A stretch of 64,000 bases of DNA from Reyranella humidisoli (lineage in GTDB: Bacteria > Pseudomonadota > Alphaproteobacteria > Reyranellales > Reyranellaceae), in the NCBI RefSeq assembly GCF_019039055.1, contig NZ_JAHOPB010000002.1:930001-994000 (forward strand), written 5' to 3'. Below are positions 1 to 8,116 of this stretch, one piece after another. Below the pieces are notes generated by a model that made no database searches, was not told the origin of the DNA, and worked only from the letters and a program-made list of their open reading frames with translations. How positions within the stretch are numbered: position 1 is the stretch's first letter; each line of letters begins with the position of its first letter. Position numbers and translations under genes: made by a program.

Positions 1-2
1 TC

Positions 3-2024
3 CCGCTCGATAAGTCCGTCATGCTGGGCATCCAGGACATGCGCTGGATGTGCCGCAACGTCATGGCGCGCGAAAAGGCGCTGTTCGCCGGCCATCCGGT
101 GGCGGCGGTCGCGGCGACCACCGAGAAGATCGCGGCGGAAGCCTGCAAGCTGATCGAGGTCGAGTACGAGGTGCTGCCGTTCGTGATCGACGTCGAGGAG
201 GCGATGAAGCCCGACGCGCCGATCCTGCACGACTTCATCAAGTTCAAGGACAAGCCGTCGAACATCGCCGGCACGCTGGAGCACAAGCTGGGTGATGTCG
301 GCGAGGGCTTCGCCAAGGCCGACGTCGTCATCGAGCGCAGCTTCCGCACCCAGCCGGTCCACCAGGGCTATATCGAGCCGCACGCCTGCCTGGTCAGCGT
401 CTCCGACGGCAAGGCCACGATCTGGAGCTCCAGCCAGGGCCAGTTCATGGTCCGCGCCATGTGCGCGTACCTGACGGGCCTTCCGCAGAACGACATCCGC
501 GCCATCCCCGCCGAGATCGGCGGTGGCTTCGGCGGCAAGACCATCATCTACCTCGAGCCGCTGGCCCTGATCCTGGCGAAGAAGTCCGGCCGTCCGGTGA
601 AGATGACGATGACGCGCGGCGAGGTGTTCCACGCCTCAGGCCCGACCTCGGGCTCCTACAGCACGGTCAAGCTGGGCGCGACAAAGGACGGCAAGCTGGT
701 GGCGGCTCAGGGCACATTCTGCCTGCAGGCCGGCGCGCTGCCCGGTTCGCCGATCCGCGGTGCGGCGGGCTGCGCCTTCGCGCCCTACGACATCCCGAAC
801 GTCCACTCGTTCGGCTACGACGTGGTGTCCAACCGCTCCAAGGTCGCGGCCTATCGCGCGCCCGGCGCACCGATCGGCGCCTACGGCGTCGAGTGCGTCA
901 TGGACGAGCTTGCTGAAGCGCTGAAGATGGATCCGCTGGATTTCCGTCTGAAGAACGCGGCCAGGCAGGGCACCAAGGCCGCCCACGGGCCGGTCTTCCC
1001 GCGCATCGGCTTCGTCGAGACCATCGAGGAGGCCAGGAAGCACGCGCACTACACGACGCCGCTGCCGAAGTCGAAGAAGGGCATGTTGTACGGCCGCGGC
1101 GTGGCCTCGGGCTTCTGGTTCAATGCCGGCGGCGAGTCGAGCGCCCAGGTGAACATCAACGAGGACGGCACGGTGGTCGTGATCACCGGCCATCCCGATA
1201 TCGGTGGCTCGCGCGCCTCGACGGCCAACATCACCGCCGAAATCCTCGGCATCGACTACAAGAAAGTGTCGGTGCTGATCGGCGACACCAGTGTCATCGG
1301 CTTCAGCAACCTCACGGGCGGCAGCCGCGTGACCTACGCCTCGGCCATGGTGGTCACGCAGTCGACGGAGCGGGTCATCACCCAGCTACGCGAGCGCGCG
1401 GCCAAGATCTGGAAGATCGACCCGGATGCGGTCGTCTGGGAGAACGGCGAGGCCCGGCCGGCCGGCGACAATGCCGGCAAGTTCGAGCCGCTCAGCCTTG
1501 GCCAGATCGCCGCGCAGGCGAGCGCCACCGGCGGCCCGATCGGCGCTGGCCAGCAGCTCAACACCACGGGCGCCGAAGGCGGCTTCGCCACGCACGTCTG
1601 CGACGTCGAGGTCGATCCCGATCTCGGCATCGTGCGGGTGCTGCGCTACACGGCCTTCCAGGACGTCGGTCGCGCCATCCATCCGAGCTACGTCGAAGGC
1701 CAGATCCAGGGCGGCGCCGCCCAGGGTATCGGCTGGGCGCTGAGCGAGGAGTACATCTTCAACAAGGACGGCAAGCTCGATAACCCGAGCTTCCTCGACT
1801 ACCGCATGCCGGTCAGCTCCGACCTGCCGATGCTTGATTCGGTGATCCTCGAGATTCCGAATCCCAAGCATCCCCAAGGCGTGCGCGGCGTCGGAGAGGT
1901 TCCGCTCGTGCCGCCGCTCGGCGCGATCTCGAACGCGGTCTACAACGCGCTCGGCCGCCGCTTCTACAGCCTGCCGATGTCGCCGCCGAAGATCCTGGCG
2001 ACCATGGACATGGCGGCCGATTAG
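3..2024 (+). CDS. Xanthine dehydrogenase-family molybdopterin-binding (large) subunit, 5' end outside window
   Basis: The reading frame is open to the left edge, so the N-terminus is missing; about 670 C-terminal residues are present. The molybdopterin-contacting motif GGGFGGK lies near bases 520-540, the active-site loop reads AYRAPG near 849-866, and the catalytic-glutamate motif GVGE is near 1888-1900. These mark a molybdenum hydroxylase (xanthine dehydrogenase/aldehyde oxidase family). The loop is not the AYRCSFR of form I CO dehydrogenase, so a CO-oxidising role is unlikely. The substrate cannot be assigned. The FAD and 2Fe-2S subunits or domains are not in the window and would lie upstream. 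The gene ends facing the SDR gene, with a structured repeat between them. A molybdate-binding protein with a ModE-type operator near 61 kb could supply the metal. Confidence 0.9.
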   Translation, partial: PLDKSVMLGIQDMRWMCRNVMAREKALFAGHPVAAVAATTEKIAAEACKLIEVEYEVLPFVIDVEEAMKPDAPILHDFIKFKDKPSNIAGTLEHKLGDVGEGFAKADVVIERSFRTQPVHQGYIEPHACLVSVSDGKATIWSSSQGQFMVRAMCAYLTGLPQNDIRAIPAEIGGGFGGKTIIYLEPLALILAKKSGRPVKMTMTRGEVFHASGPTSGSYSTVKLGATKDGKLVAAQGTFCLQAGALPGSPIRGAAGCAFAPYDIPNVHSFGYDVVSNRSKVAAYRAPGAPIGAYGVECVMDELAEALKMDPLDFRLKNAARQGTKAAHGPVFPRIGFVETIEEARKHAHYTTPLPKSKKGMLYGRGVASGFWFNAGGESSAQVNINEDGTVVVITGHPDIGGSRASTANITAEILGIDYKKVSVLIGDTSVIGFSNLTGGSRVTYASAMVVTQSTERVITQLRERAAKIWKIDPDAVVWENGEARPAGDNAGKFEPLSLGQIAAQASATGGPIGAGQQLNTTGAEGGFATHVCDVEVDPDLGIVRVLRYTAFQDVGRAIHPSYVEGQIQGGAAQGIGWALSEEYIFNKDGKLDNPSFLDYRMPVSSDLPMLDSVILEIPNPKHPQGVRGVGEVPLVPPLGAISNAVYNALGRRFYSLPMSPPKILATMDMAAD

Positions 2025-2047
2025 GGACTTTCCGAGCAAAATGGAAT

Positions 2048-2169
2048 CACCTCCCCATTCAAATGGGGAGGTGTCGACGTCTTACGTCGACGGAGGGGTC
2101 ACAAGCTTTGCGACGCCCATGACCCCATCGCCCCGTATGACGGGGCACTTCCCCCTCTGAAGGGGGAAG
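2048..2169. repeat. Multi-hairpin intergenic repeat, copy A
   Basis: Four consecutive perfect inverted repeats: 2048-2073 (arms CACCTCCCCATT), 2074-2090 (TCGACGT), 2130-2146 (GCCCCGT) and 2148-2169 (CTTCCCCCT). A core GGAGGGGTCA (2092-2101) faces TGACCCC (2120-2126). The whole unit aligns in reverse complement with 47852-47977, and stem differences are compensated on both arms. It fills the gap between two convergent genes and could end transcription from either side, although no T-run follows the stems. It looks like a dispersed REP/MITE-like element; I do not recognise a named family. Confidence 0.8.
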
Positions 2170-2179
2170 CAATGGAGCG

Positions 2180-2929
2180 TCAATTCACGCTGGAGCGATG
2201 CCGAACTGCTTCGTCGCCGGCGATCCACTCGCCGTTCAGCGTGCAGGCCGGCAGCGCGAGCTGAATGAGCGACTCGGCGTGCGCTTCGGGCGGGATCTGC
2301 AGGGACTCGTCTTCTCCCGGAAAGGCCTCGCGCCGCATGAAGGTGCGGGTCGGGCCGGGATTGAAGAGATTGACCTTCAGCGGCGTATGCGCGACTTCGG
2401 CAGCGTAGATGCCGACCATCATGTCCAGCGCCGCCTTGCTGGCGGCATAGGCACCCCAATAGGGCTGGATATGCCGGGATGCACCCGAGGTGACGAAGAT
2501 GGCCCGGCCGGCATCGGAACGGCGCAGCAGCGGGTCCATCGACCGGATGAAGCGCCAGTTGGCGGTGACGTTCACCGCCATCACCTGCTCGAATATTTTA
2601 GGCTCGAAGTGACCCATGGGCGAGAGGGTGCCGAGAACGCCGGCATTGCCGAGCAGGATGTCGAGGCGGCCGAACCGCTCGTAGAGCGCCAGGCCCAGTC
2701 GGTCGATTCCCGGGCCATCGGTGACGTCGAGGGGCACCAGCGTGGCTGAGCCGCCCACCGCCTTGATCCGGTCGTCGACCTCTTCGAGCCCGCCCACGGT
2801 GCGCGCGACCAGCACGCAATGCGCGCCTTCCGCGGCGTAGGCCACGGCGGTCGCGGCTCCGAGACCGCGAGACGCACCGGTGATCAGCGCGACGCGTCCG
2901 GCGAGGCGGCCGATTTTGTCGTCGGTCAT
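2180..2929 (-). CDS. SDR family NAD(P)-dependent oxidoreductase
   Basis: 249 residues, the usual length of classical short-chain dehydrogenases. The N-terminal cofactor motif is GASRGLG (about residues 18-24), NAG is present near 95, and the catalytic Ser and YxxxK are visible in VTSGAS and YAASK (about 146-166). The substrate cannot be read from the sequence. It starts at an ATG 10 bases beyond the purF stop on the same strand, so it is probably the last gene of the purF operon. SDR genes commonly follow purF in alphaproteobacteria. Its stop codon is 10 bases from repeat copy A. Confidence 0.9.
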   Translation of the reverse strand: MTDDKIGRLAGRVALITGASRGLGAATAVAYAAEGAHCVLVARTVGGLEEVDDRIKAVGGSATLVPLDVTDGPGIDRLGLALYERFGRLDILLGNAGVLGTLSPMGHFEPKIFEQVMAVNVTANWRFIRSMDPLLRRSDAGRAIFVTSGASRHIQPYWGAYAASKAALDMMVGIYAAEVAHTPLKVNLFNPGPTRTFMRREAFPGEDESLQIPPEAHAESLIQLALPACTLNGEWIAGDEAVRHRSSVN

Positions 2930-2939
2930 GGCGGGAGCC

Positions 2940-4439
2940 TCAGGCCGATTCGACGAGGAGGGAGAGCTGCCGATCCTCGACGCCGAGCGCGTCGTCGAGA
3001 TCGATCGGGTAGTCGCCGGTAAAGCAGGCGTCGCAGAAAGCAGGGGAGGCGGCGTCGCGTCCCGGCAGGCCCATGGCGCGGTACAGGCCGTCGATCGAGA
3101 CGAAGGCCAGCGAATCCACGCCGATGAACTTCGCCATGCCGGCCACGTCGTAGCGCGAGGCCAGCAGCTTGTCCTTGTCCGGCGTGTCGATGCCGTAGAA
3201 GCAGGGATCGGTGGTCGGCGGCGCGGCGATGCGCATGTGCACTTCCTTGGCGCCGGCGTTGCGCACCATCTCGACGATCTTCATCGAGGTCGTGCCGCGG
3301 ACGATCGAATCGTCGACCAGGATCACGCGCTTGCCCTCGATGTGGGCGCGGTTGGCGTTGTGCTTCAGGCGCACGCCGAGATGGCGGATGTGGTCGGCCG
3401 GCTCGATGAAGGTACGGCCGACATAGTGGTTGCGGATGATGCCGAGCTCGAACGGAAGGCCCGACTGGGCGGCATAGCCGATCGCTGCGGGAACGCCGGA
3501 ATCCGGCACCGGGACGACGACGTCGGCAGCGACAGGGCTCTCCTTGGCGAGTTCCCTGCCGATGCGCTTGCGGGCGTCGTAGACGCCGATGCCCTCGACC
3601 TTCGAGTCGGGGCGCGCGAAATAGATGTGCTCGAACACACAGAAACGGCGCTGCTGCTTGGCAAACGGCCTGATCGAGCGAAGGCCGCTGCCGTCGGCGA
3701 TCACGATCTCGCCAGGCTCGACGTCGCGCACGAACCGGGCGCCGATGATGTCCAGCGCGCAGCTCTCGGACGTGAAGATCCAGGCATCGTCCAGCTTGCC
3801 GATCACCAGCGGGCGGACACCCATCGGGTCGCGGACGCCGATCAGCGCCTCGTTCGTCAGCAGCAGGAGCGAGTAAGCGCCTTTCACACGGCCGAGCGCG
3901 TCGATCAGCCGGTCGACGACGGTCGAGTAGTTGGAGCGCGCGATCAGGTGGTTGATGACTTCGGTGTCGGTGGTCGACTGGAACAGGCAGCCGATGCGGA
4001 CCAGTTCCTTGCGCAGCAGGTAGGCGTTGGTGAGGTTGCCGTTGTGCGCCAGTGCCAGGCCGCCGAAGTCGAAATCGGCGAAGATGGGCTGGATGTTGCG
4101 ATCGGAGGATCCGCCGGTCGTGGCGTAGCGATTGTGGCCGATCGCGGAATAGCCAACCAGCTTTTCCATCACGGACTGGGCGCCGAAGATGTCCCCAACC
4201 AGGCCGGCGGCGCGATGATTGTGGAAGTGACGACCGTCGAAGGTGACGATCCCGGACGCTTCCTGGCCACGATGCTGCAGGGCATGCAGACCCAGCGCGC
4301 TGTGCGCGGCGGCATCCGACGTCCCGTAGATGCCGAACAACGCACATTCCTCGTGAAATTTGTCGAGGTCGTCGTCGTCGGAGCGTTTCGGGGTGCTTAG
4401 CACGGCGGGGTTATAGCTGGGGTGTCGCCCCGACGCCAT
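2940..4439 (-). CDS. purF: Amidophosphoribosyltransferase
   Basis: 499 residues. It catalyses the first committed step of purine synthesis, making 5-phosphoribosylamine from PRPP and glutamine. The N-terminal Ntn-hydrolase domain should begin at Cys32 (FHEEC-ALFGIYG), so a 31-residue propeptide would be removed. The PRPP-binding motif VILVDDSIVRGTT is present near residue 375. Cysteines in FCVFEHIYF, PCFYGIDT and CDACFTG match the positions that bind the 4Fe-4S cluster in the Bacillus-type enzyme, so this is likely the iron-sulfur form. I chose the ATG at 4439, 10 bases after the cvpA stop; a longer frame would run into cvpA. It lies in the order cvpA-purF-SDR. Confidence 0.96.
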   Translation of the reverse strand: MASGRHPSYNPAVLSTPKRSDDDDLDKFHEECALFGIYGTSDAAAHSALGLHALQHRGQEASGIVTFDGRHFHNHRAAGLVGDIFGAQSVMEKLVGYSAIGHNRYATTGGSSDRNIQPIFADFDFGGLALAHNGNLTNAYLLRKELVRIGCLFQSTTDTEVINHLIARSNYSTVVDRLIDALGRVKGAYSLLLLTNEALIGVRDPMGVRPLVIGKLDDAWIFTSESCALDIIGARFVRDVEPGEIVIADGSGLRSIRPFAKQQRRFCVFEHIYFARPDSKVEGIGVYDARKRIGRELAKESPVAADVVVPVPDSGVPAAIGYAAQSGLPFELGIIRNHYVGRTFIEPADHIRHLGVRLKHNANRAHIEGKRVILVDDSIVRGTTSMKIVEMVRNAGAKEVHMRIAAPPTTDPCFYGIDTPDKDKLLASRYDVAGMAKFIGVDSLAFVSIDGLYRAMGLPGRDAASPAFCDACFTGDYPIDLDDALGVEDRQLSLLVESA

Positions 4440-4449
4440 CAAGTATAAC

Positions 4450-5076
4450 TCACTGCGGCGGTTTGGTTTCCCCGGCGGCCGGCGGCGGCGAGGCAGGGGC
4501 CGCATTGGGCGGCGCCGACGTGGCGGGCGCGGGGCGCGTCGAAGGGGCAATGACGCCGCTTTCCATGCCCGGACGTTGCAGGCGGGTGCGGAATCCGGTC
4601 GGGAGATACGGCTCCACGAAGCTCGCCATCTCCCGGATCATGGGGAAACTCGCCGCTCCCTCGACCGCGGGCGGCAGCTGCCGGGGACCCAGGTAGCCGT
4701 AGAACAGGAAGGCCGTGCCCATGGCCACCCAGGCGCAGAGCACGCCGAACCCCGCACCCAGGATCTTGTCAGGCTTGCCGAGCGGGCTGCTGCGGATCGA
4801 GCGGGAAAGGACGCTGGTCAGCATGATCAACACGATCAGCGCGGCCACGAATACCGCCAGCATCGAGATGAAATAGGCCAGTTCGGTGCTGCCGACGAGC
4901 TTCTCGACCTCGGGCTGGACGACCGCGGAGAAGCGCCAAGCGACCCAGCCCGCCCCGATCCAGGAGGCGATGAAGAGGACGGCATGGGCGAAGCCCGTGG
5001 ACATGCCGATCACGGCTCCGAAGACGGCCACGGCAATCACGGCGACGTCGAAAACGGTAATTCCCAGTTGCTCCAT
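4450..5076 (-). CDS. cvpA: CvpA family membrane protein
   Basis: 208 residues with four hydrophobic segments in the first ~150 residues (roughly 8-30, 32-50, 65-90, 105-130) and a Pro/Ala-rich tail. The N-terminus, an FDVAV segment followed by GAVIGMSTGFAH, is typical of CvpA, an inner-membrane protein named for colicin V production whose biochemical role is unsettled. The Pro/Ala-rich C-terminus is probably disordered. It sits directly upstream of purF with a 10-base gap, the same partnership seen in enterobacteria and alphaproteobacteria, and 20 bases downstream of radA. Confidence 0.9.
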   Translation of the reverse strand: MEQLGITVFDVAVIAVAVFGAVIGMSTGFAHAVLFIASWIGAGWVAWRFSAVVQPEVEKLVGSTELAYFISMLAVFVAALIVLIMLTSVLSRSIRSSPLGKPDKILGAGFGVLCAWVAMGTAFLFYGYLGPRQLPPAVEGAASFPMIREMASFVEPYLPTGFRTRLQRPGMESGVIAPSTRPAPATSAPPNAAPASPPPAAGETKPPQ

Positions 5077-5096
5077 CGACCCCGTTCTCTCTGTCC

Positions 5097-6548
5097 CTAA
5101 TCCTGATCCTGGTCGCGCCTGCGATCCGAAGAGCCTTCGCGGCGGCCCCGTTTTAGTGGCCGATCGGCCGGTTGGAAACGCGCAACAAGGTCCGATAGAT
5201 GCTCAATTTCGTCAATGGCGATGCCCTCCGGGGGGCGCGGGGCCGGGCCGGAGCCTCCTCGGGCTTGTGGTATCAGCGCGCTGCGGAAGCCGAGCTTGGC
5301 CGCCTCGCGCAGGCGGGCCTCGCGCTGTCCGACTGGCCGGACCTCGCCACCAAGACCGATTTCCCCGAAAACCACCATGTCGCCCGGCACCTGCTCGTCG
5401 GCGAGCGACGAGATCACGGCCGCCGCGACTGCGAGATCGGCTGCAGGCTCGCCGATCCGCAGGCCCCCTGCGACGTTCAGGTAGACATCGTTGGCGCCGA
5501 CCGTGACGCCGCAGCGCGCCTCAAGGACGGCCAGGACCATCGCGAGACGGTTGGAATCCCAGCCGACCACCGCGCGGCGTGGGGTCGCGAGGGAGGAGGG
5601 GCTGACCAGTGCCTGGATCTCGACCAGGAGCGGCCTGGTGCCCTCGATGCCGGCGAAGACACAGGTGCCGGAGACGTGGCCTCGCCGGTCCGCCAGGAAC
5701 AGCGCGGACGGGTTGGCGACGTCGGCCAGGCCGCGGTCGGACATCTCGAAGACACCGATCTCGTCGGTCGGTCCGAAGCGGTTCTTCACGGTCCGCAGGA
5801 TCCGGAACTGGTGGCCGCGCTCGCCCTCGAAATAGAGCACCGTGTCGACCATGTGCTCGAGTACGCGTGGGCCCGCGATGGCGCCGTCCTTCGTGACGTG
5901 GCCGACCAGCAGGACGGCTATGCCGCGCCGCTTGGCGAGTTCGACCAGCGCCTGCGCCGAGGCGCGGACCTGGGTCACGGTGCCGGGGGTGGAATCGACC
6001 GTGTCGAGCCACATCGTCTGGATCGAATCGATGACGGCGACCTTGGGGGCTTCAGGCCTTTCCAGGGACGCCACGATGTCGCGCACGGACGTGGCCGCCA
6101 CGAGCTGGACGGGCGCATCCGCCAGGCCCAGCCGCTCGGCGCGCAGGCGGACCTGGTCGACGGCCTCTTCGCCGGAAATGTAGGCGCAGGTGGTGTTCTG
6201 TCTGGCGAGGGCGGCCGCCATCTGAAGCAGCAGAGTCGATTTTCCGATGCCCGGATCGCCGCCTATCAACAGTGCCGAGCCGACGACCAGTCCGCCGCCG
6301 CACACGCGATCGAACTCGTTGATGCCGCTCTTCAGGCGAGGCGGCTGTGGGGTCGAGCCGGTCAGGCCGGTGAATTCGAGCAGCCGGCCCCGGCCGCCCC
6401 GTGCCAGCCCGCCTCCGGCAGGGCCCGGGGCGGGGGCCGATTCCTCGACGATGGTGTTCCATTCGCCGCAGGATTCGCAGCGCCCGCTCCACTTGGTGGT
6501 GACGGCACCGCAGGACTGGCAGACGTAGCGCTTGAGCGGCCGCGCCAC
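5097..6548 (-). CDS. radA: DNA repair protein RadA (Sms)
   Basis: 483 residues. RadA is a RecA-like helicase that drives branch migration during recombinational repair. An N-terminal C4 zinc finger (CQSCG...CESCG, residues 10-30) is followed by Walker A GDPGIGKST near residue 100, the RadA-specific KNRFG motif, and a Lon-protease-like C-terminal domain. I chose the GTG at 6548, which places the zinc finger at the normal distance and follows the mlaF stop by two bases; the longer frame from 6764 is antisense-type extension inside mlaF. It belongs to the long minus-strand run between dnaB and purF. Confidence 0.95.
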   Translation of the reverse strand: MARPLKRYVCQSCGAVTTKWSGRCESCGEWNTIVEESAPAPGPAGGGLARGGRGRLLEFTGLTGSTPQPPRLKSGINEFDRVCGGGLVVGSALLIGGDPGIGKSTLLLQMAAALARQNTTCAYISGEEAVDQVRLRAERLGLADAPVQLVAATSVRDIVASLERPEAPKVAVIDSIQTMWLDTVDSTPGTVTQVRASAQALVELAKRRGIAVLLVGHVTKDGAIAGPRVLEHMVDTVLYFEGERGHQFRILRTVKNRFGPTDEIGVFEMSDRGLADVANPSALFLADRRGHVSGTCVFAGIEGTRPLLVEIQALVSPSSLATPRRAVVGWDSNRLAMVLAVLEARCGVTVGANDVYLNVAGGLRIGEPAADLAVAAAVISSLADEQVPGDMVVFGEIGLGGEVRPVGQREARLREAAKLGFRSALIPQARGGSGPAPRPPEGIAIDEIEHLSDLVARFQPADRPLKRGRREGSSDRRRDQDQD

Positions 6549-6550
6549 GC

Positions 6551-7324
6551 TCAGAGCTTCCGGACCTGCATCCGGATCGGACCCTCGGCCCGGCCGTGAA
6601 TGAACTGGTCGACATGGGCATTGCCCGAGCGGTCGATGTCGGCGACGGGGCCCTGCCAGATCAGCTTGCCTTCGTAGAGCATGCCGATGCGGTGACCGAT
6701 CTTGCGGGCGCTCGCCATGTCGTGGGTGATCGACACCGCGGTGGCCCCCAGATCGCTGACGCATTTCACGATCAGGTCGTTGATGACGTCGGCCATGATC
6801 GGATCGAGGCCGGTCGTCGGTTCGTCGAAGAAGATGATCTCGGGTTCGCGGGCGATGGCCCGGGCGAGTGCGACGCGCTTCTGCATGCCGCCCGACAGTT
6901 CGGAGGGGAAGAGATCGCCGATCTCCGGTCCCAGCCCGACGGCACCCAGCTTGGCGACGGCGACCCCGCGGGCCTTATCGGGCGCCATGCCGTCGCTCTG
7001 GATGGGGCCGAACGCCACGTTTTCCCAGACCCGCAGGGAGTCGAACAGGGCGCCGCCCTGGAACAGCATGCCGAACTTGCGCATGACGCGTGCCCGATCG
7101 CGACTGGAAAGGTCGGCCGTCTCCTCGCCGTCCACCTTGATCGAGCCGCTGTCGGGACGCATCAGGCCCAGAATGCATTTCAGCAGCACCGATTTGCCGG
7201 TGCCCGAGCCGCCGATAACCACCATCGATTCGCCCGGCGCCACGTCGAGATCGATTCCCTGCAACACTTTCTTGGGGCCGAAGGCCTTGGTGACACCGCG
7301 CAACGAGATCTTGGGGGATGCCAT
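6551..7324 (-). CDS. mlaF: Phospholipid ABC transporter ATP-binding protein MlaF
   Basis: 257 residues. This is the ATPase of the Mla system, which moves phospholipids between the inner and outer membrane and maintains outer-membrane asymmetry. Walker A GGSGTGKS is near residue 38, the signature LSGGMQKR near 143 and Walker B EIIFFDEPTTGLDP near 163; the GGMQKR form of the signature is typical of MlaF. The gene directly follows mlaE (12-base gap) and precedes radA. The substrate-binding MCE subunit mlaD is found far away at 42.1 kb, and no mlaC or mlaB is visible in the window. Confidence 0.92.
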   Translation of the reverse strand: MASPKISLRGVTKAFGPKKVLQGIDLDVAPGESMVVIGGSGTGKSVLLKCILGLMRPDSGSIKVDGEETADLSSRDRARVMRKFGMLFQGGALFDSLRVWENVAFGPIQSDGMAPDKARGVAVAKLGAVGLGPEIGDLFPSELSGGMQKRVALARAIAREPEIIFFDEPTTGLDPIMADVINDLIVKCVSDLGATAVSITHDMASARKIGHRIGMLYEGKLIWQGPVADIDRSGNAHVDQFIHGRAEGPIRMQVRKL

Positions 7325-7336
7325 GGGCGGGGCCGG

Positions 7337-8116
7337 TCAGCGCGCGAAGAAGGCTTCGGTGATGAAGTAGTTGAACGTCAGGATCAGGATCGAGGCCGAG
7401 ACCACCGCGCTGGTGGTCGCCATGCCGACGCCCTGGGCGCCGCCGCGCGACGTGTAGCCGTGGTAGCAGCCCATCAGGGTGATCAGGAAGCCGAACACGG
7501 CGGCCTTCACCAGCCCGGAGAACACGTCCTGGAACTGGAGGAAGTCCATCGTGTTGCGCAGATAGGCCGCATCGTTGAAATCGAGCTTGTAGACGCCCAC
7601 CAGGAAGCCGCCCATCACGCCGATGATGTCGGCGATGAGGACCAGGAACGGCAGCGTGACGATGCCGGCGATGAGGCGCGGCACGACAAGATACTTGAAC
7701 GGATCGGTCGACAGCGTGGTCAGCGCATCGATCTGCTCTGTGACGCGCATGGTGCCGATCTCGGCGGCCATAGCTGCGCCGACGCGGCCGGCGACCATCA
7801 GGCCGGCGAGGACAGGGCCCAGTTCGCGGGTCAGCGAGACGACGACGACATTGGGGATGGCGCTTTCGGCGGAGAAGCGCGCAAAACCGGTGTAGCTCTG
7901 CAACGCCAGCACCATGCCGGTGAAGATCGCCGTCAGTCCGACCACCGGCAGCGAGTAGTAGCCGATCTCCATGATCTGCCGAAGGATCTGCTGGCGATAA
8001 TAGGGCGGCTGCAAACCTTGCCGGATCGCCTGGAAGGCAAAGGCCGAGACGCTGCCGATCGCCGCCAGGAAGGCCAGCGTCATCCGGCCGAGGACCGTGA
8101 ACAGCGGGATGCTCAC
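7337..8116 (-). CDS. mlaE: Phospholipid ABC transporter permease MlaE
   Basis: 259 residues, the normal length for MlaE/TTG2B permeases, with about five hydrophobic segments. The conserved region ELGPVLAGLMVAGRVGAA followed by EIGTMRVTEQIDAL (about residues 85-125) is diagnostic. The start is the GTG at 8116, whose last bases overlap the alr stop (GTGA), so translation is probably coupled to alr. Longer frames upstream run inside alr. It should act with mlaF immediately downstream, and presumably with mlaD at 42.1 kb. Confidence 0.92.
   Translation of the reverse strand: MSIPLFTVLGRMTLAFLAAIGSVSAFAFQAIRQGLQPPYYRQQILRQIMEIGYYSLPVVGLTAIFTGMVLALQSYTGFARFSAESAIPNVVVVSLTRELGPVLAGLMVAGRVGAAMAAEIGTMRVTEQIDALTTLSTDPFKYLVVPRLIAGIVTLPFLVLIADIIGVMGGFLVGVYKLDFNDAAYLRNTMDFLQFQDVFSGLVKAAVFGFLITLMGCYHGYTSRGGAQGVGMATTSAVVSASILILTFNYFITEAFFAR

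Noticed and set aside
3..2024. Carbon monoxide dehydrogenase large subunit (CoxL)
   Set aside because: The active-site loop reads AYRAPG rather than the AYRCSFR required for form I CO dehydrogenase.
2048..2169. Repeat copy A as a CRISPR or tRNA-like structure
   Set aside because: The hairpins differ from each other, there are no equal repeats and spacers, and no cloverleaf or CCA end.
2880..4400. A 506-codon plus-strand frame opposite purF
   Set aside because: It is the antisense shadow of purF, which has all catalytic and metal-binding residues.
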